Shown here piece after piece: positions 9,357-17,279 of a stretch of DNA of 64,000 nt. The DNA is from Caldilineaceae bacterium (GTDB lineage: Bacteria; Chloroflexota; Anaerolineae; Caldilineales; Caldilineaceae). Position numbers and translations under genes: made by a program. The stretch's first letter is position 1; each line of letters begins with the position of its first letter. The notes beneath the pieces were generated by a model that saw nothing but the letters and a program-made list of their open reading frames with translations, had not been told where the DNA came from and searched no databases. The stretch is taken from assembly GCA_019637645.1 (NCBI GenBank), contig JAHBVH010000023.1, forward strand, positions 1 to 64,000. The letters run 5' to 3'.

Positions 9357-10382
9357 TTAGCGCAGATGTCCCAGACGCATTGCCTTGGCTTGGGCTGTCA
9401 AGGCTAATTCAGAGGCGCGGAAGCAGTGTTCTTGCGACATTGCCGTCTCCGTCCGGTTGAGAATATCGTTGATCAACTGGCGGCCATAGGGCAATTCTTG
9501 ATCCTTGCAATCAATGTATTCGGTCTTCTCTTTGTTGACCAAGAATAGATGATCCGTGCCGGGCCGTCCTGCAATATCGATATATTTGCGCAGCTCGATA
9601 TAGCCGTCCGTACCCATGATGACAATGCGACCATCGCCCCATGTCGCGAGGCCATCGGGCGTAAACCAATCCACCCGCACATAGCCGGTGCTATGCTTAC
9701 CACGCACCACGACATCGCCAAAATCCTCAAATTCAGGATACTCAGGATGGGCATAGTTCGCCACTTGCGCATGAACGACTTCGACCTCGGTTTCGCCCGT
9801 GTAAAAGAGATATTGTTCAAATTGGTGGGAGGCAATATCGCAGATAATGCCGCCGTATTTGTCCTGTTTGAAGAACCACCAGGGGCGTTGCTGGAGCCGT
9901 GGCCGGTGCGGCCCCAAGCCAATGGTCTGGATCACTTGACCAATCGCGCCGCTTTGCACTAATGCTGCGGCCTTGACCGAAGCCCGCGTTTCTAAACGTT
10001 CGCTGTAGTCGATGGAATAGATGCGCCCTGTCTCCTGTTGGACACGCCGCACCTCGGCCAGTTGGTCTAGCGTCGTAAACCCAGGTTTATCACTCATATA
10101 GTCTTTGCCGTGGCGCATGACATCCATGCCCAGCGCGGCCCGTTCGCTGGGGATCGCCGCGCTGATCACCAGCTGTAACGACGCATCTTCGAGGATCGCC
10201 CGCTTGTCGGTGACCTGTTGGGCCTGGGGATAATCTTTTTGATAGAGCGCGGCGAGATCAGCCTCTTCGGCATAAAACGAGACCAATTCGGCCCCGGCTC
10301 GCAACAGGAGGTTAGTTTGCCCATAAATATGAAAATGGTTGAGACCAATGGCGGCAAAGCGAATCTTGGGTTGGGTTGTCAT
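9357..10382 (-). CDS. Gfo/Idh/MocA-family NAD(P)-dependent oxidoreductase
   Basis: The 341-aa protein has an N-terminal Rossmann fold starting RFAAIGLNHFHIYG, where the usual GxGxxG is replaced by GLNHFH, a form I recall in a subgroup of the family. The usual EKP motif is read as DKP in YMSDKPGFTT near residue 97. The C-terminal alpha/beta domain includes GGIICDIASHQFEQYL, with the likely catalytic histidine. Members oxidise or reduce sugars, inositols and sugar acids. AGGAG lies upstream of the ATG. It is read leftward after the uronate-dehydrogenase-like SDR (29-bp gap), and the pair probably forms a small sugar catabolic operon. The substrate is unknown. Confidence 0.9.
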   Translation of the reverse strand: MTTQPKIRFAAIGLNHFHIYGQTNLLLRAGAELVSFYAEEADLAALYQKDYPQAQQVTDKRAILEDASLQLVISAAIPSERAALGMDVMRHGKDYMSDKPGFTTLDQLAEVRRVQQETGRIYSIDYSERLETRASVKAAALVQSGAIGQVIQTIGLGPHRPRLQQRPWWFFKQDKYGGIICDIASHQFEQYLFYTGETEVEVVHAQVANYAHPEYPEFEDFGDVVVRGKHSTGYVRVDWFTPDGLATWGDGRIVIMGTDGYIELRKYIDIAGRPGTDHLFLVNKEKTEYIDCKDQELPYGRQLINDILNRTETAMSQEHCFRASELALTAQAKAMRLGHLR

Positions 10383-10411
10383 CGGTAGTTGCTCCTAATT
10401 GAAAAGGCGTT

Positions 10412-11206
10412 TTAGCTTCTATGGTTGCCACGTTCCCACTCTTGATACCAGCGCTCGCGATTGTGAATGCCCGTCTGGAAGAGTTCAAAGGCGTCATCTT
10501 GGGGTTGATAGTTGACCAAGCGCCGTGCCGACGAGATGTCCATCCGTTTGAACCGGTTGTCGGAAACCGCTTGAAAGACCGCGTAGGGCAAATCGGGCGT
10601 TTCCAAACACTGGACAATCAGATGCGTCAGATCGCGCGGGCTGACGTAGGCGCTCAAGGTACGGCCATCGATATCCTCGGGATGTTCGGCATAGTTGCGA
10701 TTGCCACCATAGGCCCCGACGCGAATGGCAATACAGGGCAGTCCTTCGGCATAGGCAAAATAGTGGCACATGGCTTCGCCAAAGACCTTGGCCGCGGCGT
10801 AGAGATTCATGGGCTTGGGGGGCATGTCGGGGTGTACTTGCGTGTCGAGGGGATAGCCTTCGATGGCCTGGATACTGCTGGCAAAGATGACCCGCTGGCA
10901 GCCTTGGTCTTTGGCTGCACGCAGAATATTATAAGCGGCTTTGATATTGTTATCGAGCAGCGAACCATAAAAATCGGCACTAGGGGAAGGGTCGGCGGCG
11001 AGATGTACCACAAAGTCCATACCTTGGCAGACCGCTTGACAGGCGGCTAAATCTGCGAGATCGGTTGCGACAACTTCATGGGGGCCAGGGTCGGCCAGGT
11101 GGACGCCGGGGCGATCGACCAGCCGAAACGCGTACTGGTGCGCCGTGAGTTGGCGAAACGCGGTGCCAATCCGTCCCGCCGCGCCGGTGAGGAGAAGACG
11201 CTTCAT
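10412..11206 (-). CDS. NAD-dependent epimerase/dehydratase, uronate-dehydrogenase-like
   Basis: This 264-aa extended SDR begins MKRLLLTGAAGRIG (nucleotide-binding TGxxGxxG), with HLAADPSPSADFY near residues 68-80 and the catalytic set Ser111 (FASSIQAI), Tyr136 and Lys140 in LYAAAKVFGE. The short length and the HLAAxPSP and YAAxKxFGE segments resemble uronate dehydrogenases, which oxidise galacturonate or glucuronate to the aldarolactone; other nucleotide-sugar epimerases cannot be excluded. The ATG at 11206 was chosen because the family motif begins there and AGGAACAG precedes it; the frame is open 150 bp further upstream. It is upstream of, and probably cotranscribed with, the Gfo/Idh gene. 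Confidence 0.85.
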   Translation of the reverse strand: MKRLLLTGAAGRIGTAFRQLTAHQYAFRLVDRPGVHLADPGPHEVVATDLADLAACQAVCQGMDFVVHLAADPSPSADFYGSLLDNNIKAAYNILRAAKDQGCQRVIFASSIQAIEGYPLDTQVHPDMPPKPMNLYAAAKVFGEAMCHYFAYAEGLPCIAIRVGAYGGNRNYAEHPEDIDGRTLSAYVSPRDLTHLIVQCLETPDLPYAVFQAVSDNRFKRMDISSARRLVNYQPQDDAFELFQTGIHNRERWYQEWERGNHRS

Positions 11207-11370
11207 GACTGTTCCTGTTCTAGTAATGGATAACGGGTAGTCAACTGCGTGTTTATTATAGCGGGTGGACTGGTGGAGGACAAACTTTCTGCCGGAGGGA
11301 TGGTCGGCGCGAGAGGTGAAACGTCTTCCAGGCAAGGGCCGGGAAGCGCTGTCCACGCGTTAGTGGGCAT

Positions 11371-11409
11371 GCCAGAGCTGACAGGTTTTCTAAACCTGTC
11401 AGCTCTGGC
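11371..11409. repeat. Perfect 18-bp palindrome, 3-nt loop (CTGACAGGTTT family)
   Basis: GCCAGAGCTGACAGGTTT (11371-11388) and its exact reverse complement (11392-11409) flank TCT. It begins 32 bp after the stop codon of the leftward metacaspase gene, so it can act as a hairpin terminator for it. It shares the CTGACAGGTTT core with at least five other intergenic palindromes in the window. Confidence 0.95.
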
Positions 11410-11441
11410 CGTACTCACCAACGGTGTAGCGTCGATCCGTT

Positions 11442-13193
11442 CTAGGTGTTGATATATTGACCAAAGATCTGGCGATTGACAGTTAGGTTTGCGGGCCGGA
11501 AGTAGGAAGCGTGCGCACAGGCGAGATTATACCAGCCTAGGCCATTCAGACTACGCTGGCAGCCGGTAGGCTCAAGTTCTAGTTTTTCAACATCGACGGC
11601 AAATCTGTCGGCCAGTGTGCCGCCAACCAGATCGCCTTGGGCATCGATATTGATCCACCGATCGACTAGCGCGGGGCGTTGCCCATCGCGATTGGCCGTC
11701 CGGAGTGAGCCCCGCACTGGTGGAATCGAGAGCGCGCTCCCTACGGTGAAGAGGTTGGCAACCCGCCCAGCAAGTCCAACTGTAGCTTCCAATTCGCGTA
11801 ACCCTTCATAGGCCACCACGGTCCCCCAACTGTGGGCAATGATGTGGAGTTCGGCCCCCGTTGCCAACAAAGGCGCGACAACGCTGGTAAACCGGTCGAT
11901 AATCTGTTGGCGTACCCGTTGGTTGATCATATAGACCAGAAAGTCATCCAACGAAAAGTCGCCGCCGCGCGTGGTCTCTAGCCCGCGCCCTCCCGCCCCC
12001 CGCGTGACCGCCGAACGACCAACTGGCGCGGCCTGCTGGCGGTGGCGATCTTCGAGCACATCCTCAATGCGGAGCCGGAGGAGTTCGGCGGCTTGGGCTT
12101 CATCATCCGCGGTGGCACCGATAGAGCGGCTGTTGACCAGATTACTCCACAAGACCTCATGGCGCGTTTTGTTTAAGATCGATTCGCCAAAGCGGCTCGT
12201 ATGCTCTTTGAGGGCTTTCCACCAGGCATCAGAATAGCCAGCGACGTGGGTGTTAATGCCATGGACACAGACGAGGTGGCTGTTGACCGCGGTGCGCGTA
12301 CGCGGCGCTGGCGTTACGTTGAGCGTTTCTAACAACTTGAGGTACGCTTCGATTAATAGCCGTTGGTTATCATCGGAAAGGTTATTGTCTGGGGGTGGTT
12401 CTGGGATGGGGGGCAGGGTTGGGCGCGGCTCACCGACCGACGGGGTTGGGAGTGGTTCGCCAACAAAGGCTCGCTCGTTGCGAAAACTGTCGCTGACCAT
12501 GCCATATTCGTTATACTGTGGCGCTTGGCCCGAGTCAACCGTAGCGACAATCGCGTCGTATAAGTTCCGATAGGTGCCGACAAAAGCCCCGCCATTCCAC
12601 GCATTGGTCAAGGCGATGGTAAAGGCCCCGCCCTCTTTGTACCCAGAGGAGGTAAAGCCATCGCGGCAACCACCCATATGAATCAATTCCGCCAGCATGA
12701 TCGCGCGGGTATTCGCGCTGAGTGGCTGGATTGGGGTCGGGGTAAAGACGCTGCGAATGCCGCGGTAGTTGGTGCCGGAATTGCAACTATCGCTCAACAT
12801 GAGAATGCGCACGCCGCGCTGAAACTTTAGCCAGATGGTATTGAGCTCATCGTCGGTAATCTCCCCATCATAAGCCAAGAGTGTCTCGTCGTGACCATCG
12901 TCCTCATCTTTGTCGGGGTCGGGCTGTTGCCCCCCATGACCAGCGTAGTAAAAGACCAAACGGTCGCCGGAAAGCAGTACTTCTGCGGCTTCTTCGAGCG
13001 CAGTCAAAATCGCAGCCTTGGTGGCCGCCGCGGTTGTCAGGCGCTGGATCGTATAGCCAAGCGGCGTTAGGATCTTTTCGACATTTTCTACATCTAATTC
13101 ACAGCCTTCACAGCCATTCACCCCGTCCCAGCCACCGTAGGCCGCGGGGGATACTTGGCAGAGACCAACGAGAAGTGCCTTGCGAATACTCAT
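11442..13193 (-). CDS. Metacaspase (C14) fused to an alpha/beta-hydrolase domain
   Basis: A 583-aa two-enzyme fusion. Residues ~1-245 are a caspase-type domain: catalytic His86 in FYYAGHGGQ, an acidic pocket segment DGHDETLLAYDGEITDDEL at ~99-117, and catalytic Cys137 in LMLSDSCNSG. A proline-rich linker (~248-270) leads to an alpha/beta-hydrolase-like part from ~303: LVCVHGINTHVAGYSDAWW supplies an oxyanion-type HG, the nucleophile elbow is AHSWGTVVAYEG with Ser455, and Asp521 and His561 are plausible triad partners. There is no signal peptide or membrane segment, so it is cytoplasmic. AAAGGAGCAACC precedes the ATG. It stands alone, flanked by palindromes, with no obvious partner. Prokaryotic metacaspases cleave after basic residues and some act in stress death or defence; the lipase or esterase half suggests a second effector. 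The role is not known. Confidence 0.88.
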   Translation of the reverse strand: MSIRKALLVGLCQVSPAAYGGWDGVNGCEGCELDVENVEKILTPLGYTIQRLTTAAATKAAILTALEEAAEVLLSGDRLVFYYAGHGGQQPDPDKDEDDGHDETLLAYDGEITDDELNTIWLKFQRGVRILMLSDSCNSGTNYRGIRSVFTPTPIQPLSANTRAIMLAELIHMGGCRDGFTSSGYKEGGAFTIALTNAWNGGAFVGTYRNLYDAIVATVDSGQAPQYNEYGMVSDSFRNERAFVGEPLPTPSVGEPRPTLPPIPEPPPDNNLSDDNQRLLIEAYLKLLETLNVTPAPRTRTAVNSHLVCVHGINTHVAGYSDAWWKALKEHTSRFGESILNKTRHEVLWSNLVNSRSIGATADDEAQAAELLRLRIEDVLEDRHRQQAAPVGRSAVTRGAGGRGLETTRGGDFSLDDFLVYMINQRVRQQIIDRFTSVVAPLLATGAELHIIAHSWGTVVAYEGLRELEATVGLAGRVANLFTVGSALSIPPVRGSLRTANRDGQRPALVDRWINIDAQGDLVGGTLADRFAVDVEKLELEPTGCQRSLNGLGWYNLACAHASYFRPANLTVNRQIFGQYINT

Positions 13194-13361
13194 TGCGGTT
13201 GCTCCTTTGCGCGAAAAGGTGATTTTGGCGCCGGTGTAAATGGCAGCATGGATGCACGCAACCCTACGTACGTCCTATGAATCAATAAACGCTATCGAGT
13301 ACAAATTTAGCGTACTTTCTTGTCATTTTCCCTGGCGCTTTTTGAAAATAGGACGCGGATA

Positions 13362-13406
13362 GACGCGGATGCACGCAGCTACAACAAAGCTGCGTGCATC
13401 CGCGTC
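13362..13406. repeat. Perfect 19-bp palindrome, 7-nt loop (GACGCGGAT family)
   Basis: GACGCGGATGCACGCAGCT (13362-13380) and its exact reverse complement (13388-13406) flank ACAACAA. It lies 31 bp beyond the stop of the leftward SH3 lipoprotein gene and may terminate it. The GACGCGGAT end recurs in hairpins at 29018-29094 and 40479-40501 and, as ACCGCGTCCG, at 35498-35530. Confidence 0.95.
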
Positions 13407-13437
13407 CCGAAAATTGTCTCGTTTGTCGTGAGCGGAC

Positions 13438-14616
13438 CTATTTTACCTTTTGAAAGGTAATCTCATAGGAGAAGTGAACCGCTTGAATGGGCCACTGGCA
13501 CTTGACATCAAGGGTCGGACAAACCGCGTATTCATAGTCCAAGCCACCGAGCTTGCCCACAATATCGGGTAAGTAGGGGAAAGCCAACCCCATTTGGTTG
13601 GAGGTTTGGCTGGTAACTGGCCCTGAGCCATCGGCGATGACCCGGAACTTAAAGGGTTCGTAGTACATGGTGATCTCTGCCTTACCCGGCCCTTTGTCGC
13701 CTGTCACAATTTGGCCTTTTTCACCCACGAGGTTTTCAATCACCGCACCATCGACCCCATTGCCATTCTGATCCAAGACGGTGAGAAAGATGTGGTGTTG
13801 TGCCCGGCTATCGCGGATGCCGCCATTGTTTTCATTGAGTCCCAAGACTTTGAAATGGACAATCTGATATTGGGCGTCGGGGTTAAAATCACCGGCGCTG
13901 GGGTCGGATGAGGCTGGCGGTGGTGCGGCTGGGGCTGGGGTTGCTTCCGCCACTGCGGTTGTGGGGGCTGTCGCCACTGCGGTTGTGGGGGCTGTCGCCA
14001 CTGCGGTTGTGGGGGCTGGTGCGGGCGATGGCGGATTCGCCACGATAGCGACAGCTTCCCCCTTTTCTATGGTGGCTAACTCGCCATAGACCCACCCCGA
14101 TTGGCTGTTGACACAACAGATCTGCCACCAGTCACCTTGGGCATTGCGGGCCAACAGCGGAAAGCTCGCCCCTTGGGCGACCGCACCGATCAAATCAAAG
14201 GTGGTTGCTGGCCCGCTGCGGACATTGACCGCCGCGCCGCTGATCGTCAAGCGGGGTTCACTAGCCGGGGGGGGCGTGTCCGTTGGGGCTAGGCTCTGCG
14301 TGGCAGGAGCGCTCAACGTGGCGGTCTCTGTCAGCGGGGCTGGGGTGGGGGCCAAGGGGGCAACGGCTGTCGTTGGCGTCTCGGTGGGAAGAGCGGCAGG
14401 GAGGGCCGTGGGGGCTTGTGCCATCCCGGCTGGCGTAGCTGTAAAGGTGGGCACTAGTGCGTAGGCGCGGGTGGGGGTGGCAGTCGGTGCTGTGGCCGGG
14501 CCAAAGATCGCACAGCCACTCACGCCCAACATCAACAGGGTGGTGAAGAGCAAGATCGTGCCCTGGAAATGACGGAACATTGCTTGATCGAGAGTAAAGC
14601 GTGATTGGGTATCCAT
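13438..14616 (-). CDS. SH3b-domain lipoprotein
   Basis: The ATG at 14616 gives a 392-aa lipoprotein: a short N-region, the hydrophobic core ILLFTTLLMLGV and a lipobox ending LGVSGC. A long threonine/alanine/proline-rich spacer follows. A bacterial SH3 domain starts near AAVNVRSGPATTFDLIG and ends GWVYGELATIEKG. A second spacer contains a three-copy 24-bp repeat (TAVATAPT). A C-terminal beta-rich domain follows (YQIVHFKVLGLNENNGG to YEITFQKVK), which I recognise as common in Chloroflexota exoproteins but cannot name. It probably binds the cell envelope or extracellular polymer. An ATG at 14580 is an alternative start; neither has a strong ribosome-binding site. The upstream open frame to 14748 runs through a repeat element and is unlikely to be translated. 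Confidence 0.82.
   Translation of the reverse strand: MDTQSRFTLDQAMFRHFQGTILLFTTLLMLGVSGCAIFGPATAPTATPTRAYALVPTFTATPAGMAQAPTALPAALPTETPTTAVAPLAPTPAPLTETATLSAPATQSLAPTDTPPPASEPRLTISGAAVNVRSGPATTFDLIGAVAQGASFPLLARNAQGDWWQICCVNSQSGWVYGELATIEKGEAVAIVANPPSPAPAPTTAVATAPTTAVATAPTTAVAEATPAPAAPPPASSDPSAGDFNPDAQYQIVHFKVLGLNENNGGIRDSRAQHHIFLTVLDQNGNGVDGAVIENLVGEKGQIVTGDKGPGKAEITMYYEPFKFRVIADGSGPVTSQTSNQMGLAFPYLPDIVGKLGGLDYEYAVCPTLDVKCQWPIQAVHFSYEITFQKVK
13949..14017. repeat. 24-bp in-frame tandem repeat in the SH3 lipoprotein spacer
   Basis: GCCACTGCGGTTGTGGGGGC followed by TGTC is repeated almost three times, encoding T-A-V-A-T-A-P-T units in the spacer between the SH3 domain and the C-terminal domain. 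Confidence 0.93.
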
Positions 14617-14638
14617 AAGCCTAGCATTCTGTTCTAGA

Positions 14639-14722
14639 TAGGGAGTACGCACGTTGCTCAGGCTTGACAGGTTTGCAAAACCTGCCGAGCCTCTGTGGTA
14701 AGGAGCAACCGCGTAACGCCTA
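14639..14722. repeat. 84-bp MITE-like element with imperfect inverted ends
   Basis: The core GGCTTGACAGGTTT / AAACCTGCCGAGCC (14661-14691) is an imperfect palindrome. Outside it, AGGGAGTACGC...TTGCTC on the left mirrors GAGCAACC-GCGTAACGCC on the right, and TA lies at both borders (14639-14640 and 14721-14722). It lies upstream of the SH3 lipoprotein gene. It is the most diverged of the complete copies. Confidence 0.75.
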
Positions 14723-14947
14723 ACAGATCGGGTTAACCGCTTGTTCATTACGGCTGATTGTAACAGTTTTTCGGTTGCGTCGCCATTTTCCTGGTTAGCT
14801 GCTGGATCGGGAATTCCCAGGTGCCGATGCTATAACGAAGCTCGCGATTGCCCTGTCTGCCTTTTCTGCTTGCTAGACAAGGGGTGGAGGCACATGTTAC
14901 AATGCCGCGGCTAGCCAATCGAGAATGATTGTTTGTCAACCACGTTC

Positions 14948-14976
14948 ACAAGACAAGTAATTGACAAGACAAGTAA
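14948..14976. repeat. Short direct repeat before the aldo/keto reductase gene
   Basis: ACAAGACAAGTAA occurs at 14948-14960 and again at 14964-14976. It lies within 20 bp of the ribosome-binding site of the aldo/keto reductase gene and could be an operator half-site pair, but nothing else supports that. Confidence 0.6.
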
Positions 14977-14992
14977 AGGGGAGGGAAAGCCA

Positions 14993-15913
14993 ATGTACTA
15001 CCGCCAACTTGGCCGTCATGATGCCAAGGTTTCTGAAATTAGCCTAGGGTGCAACCGGCTTGGCGAAGCCCACAGCCCCGATACCCATTGGATTGCGTTG
15101 GTACAACAGGCAGTTGATCTAGGCATTACCCTATTTGATACCGCTGAATCCTATGGCTGGGGCCGGAGTGAGGAGATCCTCGGCCAAGCGCTTGGCAACC
15201 GCAGTGATGTGTTGATCGCCAGTAAGGTGAGTCGTGTCCGCGAGAATAATGCCAAGGATTTCACTGCAGCGCGTATCATTGCTCAAGCCGAGGCGACTCT
15301 ACAGCGGCTGCAACGCGAGACCATTGATATCTATCAACTCCACAGCCCAAGTGTCGCTGATCTCCAGGAATTTGATTGGCCCGAAGCCATGGCAACGCTC
15401 AAAGCCCAGGGCAAGATTCGCTTTGCTGGGGTCTCGATCAACGATGTCGCCAGTGGGCAGTGGCTGATTGAAAATGGGCTGGCCGAAGTGTTACAAGTGG
15501 ATTATAGCATGGTGCAGCCTGCCGATGGTGAGGCGCTTTTCCCCCTGGCGGAAGAGTATGGGGTGGGCATTTTGGTGCGAATGCCGATGGCGCGAGGGAT
15601 TCTAACCGGCAAATTTCAGCCAGGGGAGACGGTGAGCAAAGACTTTCGCGCCAGCCTGCTTGGCAATAAAGTCGAGGGTTTTATTGATCAAGCCGCCGCC
15701 TTTGCCCGGATCATGCCCGATGACGGCCTCACCTTAGGCCAATTCGCGCTGCGCTATGCCATCACGCCAAAGGCTGTATCGGCGGCTATTCCTGGTGCGC
15801 GTAATCTAGAGCAGCTAACCCAAAATGTCGCCGCGTCGAATGGCGTTGGCCTGTCGGACGAGGAATTGACCAAGGTGGCAATTGTCCAAGCGCGCTGGCA
15901 GCGCAAAGCGTAA
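14993..15913 (+). CDS. Aldo/keto reductase
   Basis: This 306-aa TIM-barrel NAD(P)H-dependent reductase has the catalytic set Asp49 and Tyr54 in LFDTAESYGWG, Lys78 in IASKVS and the histidine of IYQLHSP near residue 112, and the C-terminal cofactor loop ITPKAVSAAIPGARN. Members reduce aldehydes, ketones and sugars in the cytoplasm. The ATG at 14993 follows AAAGGGGAGGGAAA and starts the usual MYYRQLGRHDAKVSEISLG; an in-frame start at 14933 lacks support. The M55 peptidase gene follows 35 bp later on the same strand. The substrate cannot be named. Confidence 0.93.
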   Translation: MYYRQLGRHDAKVSEISLGCNRLGEAHSPDTHWIALVQQAVDLGITLFDTAESYGWGRSEEILGQALGNRSDVLIASKVSRVRENNAKDFTAARIIAQAEATLQRLQRETIDIYQLHSPSVADLQEFDWPEAMATLKAQGKIRFAGVSINDVASGQWLIENGLAEVLQVDYSMVQPADGEALFPLAEEYGVGILVRMPMARGILTGKFQPGETVSKDFRASLLGNKVEGFIDQAAAFARIMPDDGLTLGQFALRYAITPKAVSAAIPGARNLEQLTQNVAASNGVGLSDEELTKVAIVQARWQRKA

Positions 15914-15948
15914 GTGAAATCCAAAAATTTTAGAGGGGATAAACTTGT

Positions 15949-16743
15949 ATGCGTAGTGTCTTTATGATGACGGACATTGAAGGGGTGGCGGGGGTTGTCT
16001 CGTTTACGGACCAAGCGTTTGCCGATGGCCGTTATTATGATCTGGCGAAACGATTACTAACGGCCGAAGTCAATGCCGCGGTGGATGGATTGCTGGCGGT
16101 GGGGATCGAAGACATTTTGGTCTGCGATGGTCATGGCGCGGGCGGCATCTGGTTTGAAGATCTACACCCACAGGCCAAATTATTACATGGCCGTCCGATC
16201 ACCCTCGCCCAATTGGTGGCCCCGCTGCCGGGCTATGATGCCATTGTCATTATTGGGCAACATGCCATGGCCGGGGTGGCGACCAGCAATCAAAACCATA
16301 CCCAATCGAGCCAAACGCTTGACTACATTAAACTCAATGGTCAACCGATTGGGGAAATTGCCCAATTTACCCTTTATGCGGGTGCTTATGGGATTCCACT
16401 GATCTATCTAAGTGGTGAGTTAGATGCTTGTAAAGAGGCCGAAGCGCTGGTGCCGAATATTGTCACAACCAGTGTGAAGGAGGGGCTAGGGCGGGGAGCT
16501 GCCATCTCATTGGCGGCCACGGCAGCCCGTGATCTCATTCGCCAAGATATTCAGCGTGCTGTGGAATTGCATCGTGCCAATCCGATTCCCCCCTTGGTGT
16601 GGCCAGCCCCTTATGTGCTGGAAAAGCGCTTCTTCCACACCGACAAAGCCGACCAAGCCGCGATGATGCCAGGTACCCTCCGTGTCGATAGCCAAACCGT
16701 GCGCTATGCGGGGGATGAAATTCGTTCCGTGGTCTATCGGTAG
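15949..16743 (+). CDS. M55-family D-aminopeptidase (DppA-like)
   Basis: The 264-aa protein has the M55 zinc-site pattern: Asp9 and Glu11 in MTDIEGVAG, His62 in VCDGHGAGG and the histidine of IIGQHAMAG near residue 105. These enzymes release D-amino acids, for example D-alanine, from peptides and form cytoplasmic ring-shaped decamers. GAGGGGATAAA precedes the ATG. The gene follows the aldo/keto reductase with a 35-bp gap and may be cotranscribed. No dpp transporter genes lie beside it. Confidence 0.9.
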   Translation: MRSVFMMTDIEGVAGVVSFTDQAFADGRYYDLAKRLLTAEVNAAVDGLLAVGIEDILVCDGHGAGGIWFEDLHPQAKLLHGRPITLAQLVAPLPGYDAIVIIGQHAMAGVATSNQNHTQSSQTLDYIKLNGQPIGEIAQFTLYAGAYGIPLIYLSGELDACKEAEALVPNIVTTSVKEGLGRGAAISLAATAARDLIRQDIQRAVELHRANPIPPLVWPAPYVLEKRFFHTDKADQAAMMPGTLRVDSQTVRYAGDEIRSVVYR

Positions 16744-16836
16744 CGGTGGGGCGTGAAACGGGATGCGTGAAACGTAGTAAACATCTTTCCAGGTTTGGCA
16801 CGTCTCTTGCGTTTCGTCTCACGCGCCAACGGTCGC

Positions 16837-17079
16837 TTAACCCGTAAAAAGGAGGTCTAAGAAGTTCCCCAGGTTATCTTTCCCCTCTAACACCCGCAGG
16901 TTATAGACTTCTGTATACCCACAGTTGTGGCAAGAGGCATAAGCATAGCGGTAGGGTTGATACTCGAGCAACCGGGAAAAGCCAGTTCCGGACATGGCTA
17001 GTTTTTCCACATGCGCGCCGTGGCTGTGACATTTGGCACAGACAAAGGCATGCGCTAATTGGGCAGTAGCATTCGACAC
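16837..17079 (-). CDS. Small zinc-ribbon nucleic-acid-binding-type protein
   Basis: An 80-aa protein with two cysteine pairs forming a zinc ribbon: CAKC and CHNC, the latter in ASCHNCGYTEVYN, plus a C-terminal NLGNFLDLLFTG. This matches the pfam09855-type family predicted to bind nucleic acid. The GTG at 17077-17079 was chosen because AAGGAG lies 9 bp upstream. An ATG at 17100 is in frame but has no ribosome-binding site and abuts a repeat element; it would add seven residues (MKKEKLT), and that stretch itself holds the Shine-Dalgarno sequence. The function is unknown. Confidence 0.8.
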   Translation of the reverse strand: MSNATAQLAHAFVCAKCHSHGAHVEKLAMSGTGFSRLLEYQPYRYAYASCHNCGYTEVYNLRVLEGKDNLGNFLDLLFTG

Positions 17080-17101
17080 GGTGAGCTTCTCCTTCTTCAT
17101 T

Positions 17102-17185
17102 AGAAGTTACGCAGTTGGCTCTGTGGTTTCCACAACCGCCAACGCAAGACGCTGTCAGGTCTGTTCTAGGTGCGTAACTCCTTCT
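17102..17185. repeat. 84-bp MITE-like element with GTTACGCA / TGCGTAAC ends, variant interior
   Basis: AGAAGTTACGCA (17102-17113) is mirrored by TGCGTAACTCCTTCT (17171-17185). The interior is a hairpin module GTTGGC...GTGGTTTCCAC...GCCAAC (17114-17143) followed by ACGCTGTCAGGTCT, a half copy of the CTGACAGGT palindrome. The same ~50-bp module recurs in inverted orientation at 52581-52630. TA is present only at the left border. The element lies immediately upstream of the zinc-ribbon gene and probably forms part of its leader. Confidence 0.85.
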
Positions 17186-17279
17186 GCATAAGCTACGTTG
17201 TTGAAAGAGAGTCTACCACTAGCGTGCACTGGCTGCCTGGCAGGTACCTGACTTCCGAACACCACCTAGCTGACAGGCG

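Noticed and set aside
14748..14939. 63-aa leftward frame between the SH3 lipoprotein and the aldo/keto reductase
   Set aside because: No ribosome-binding site or recognisable sequence; it ends next to a repeat element.
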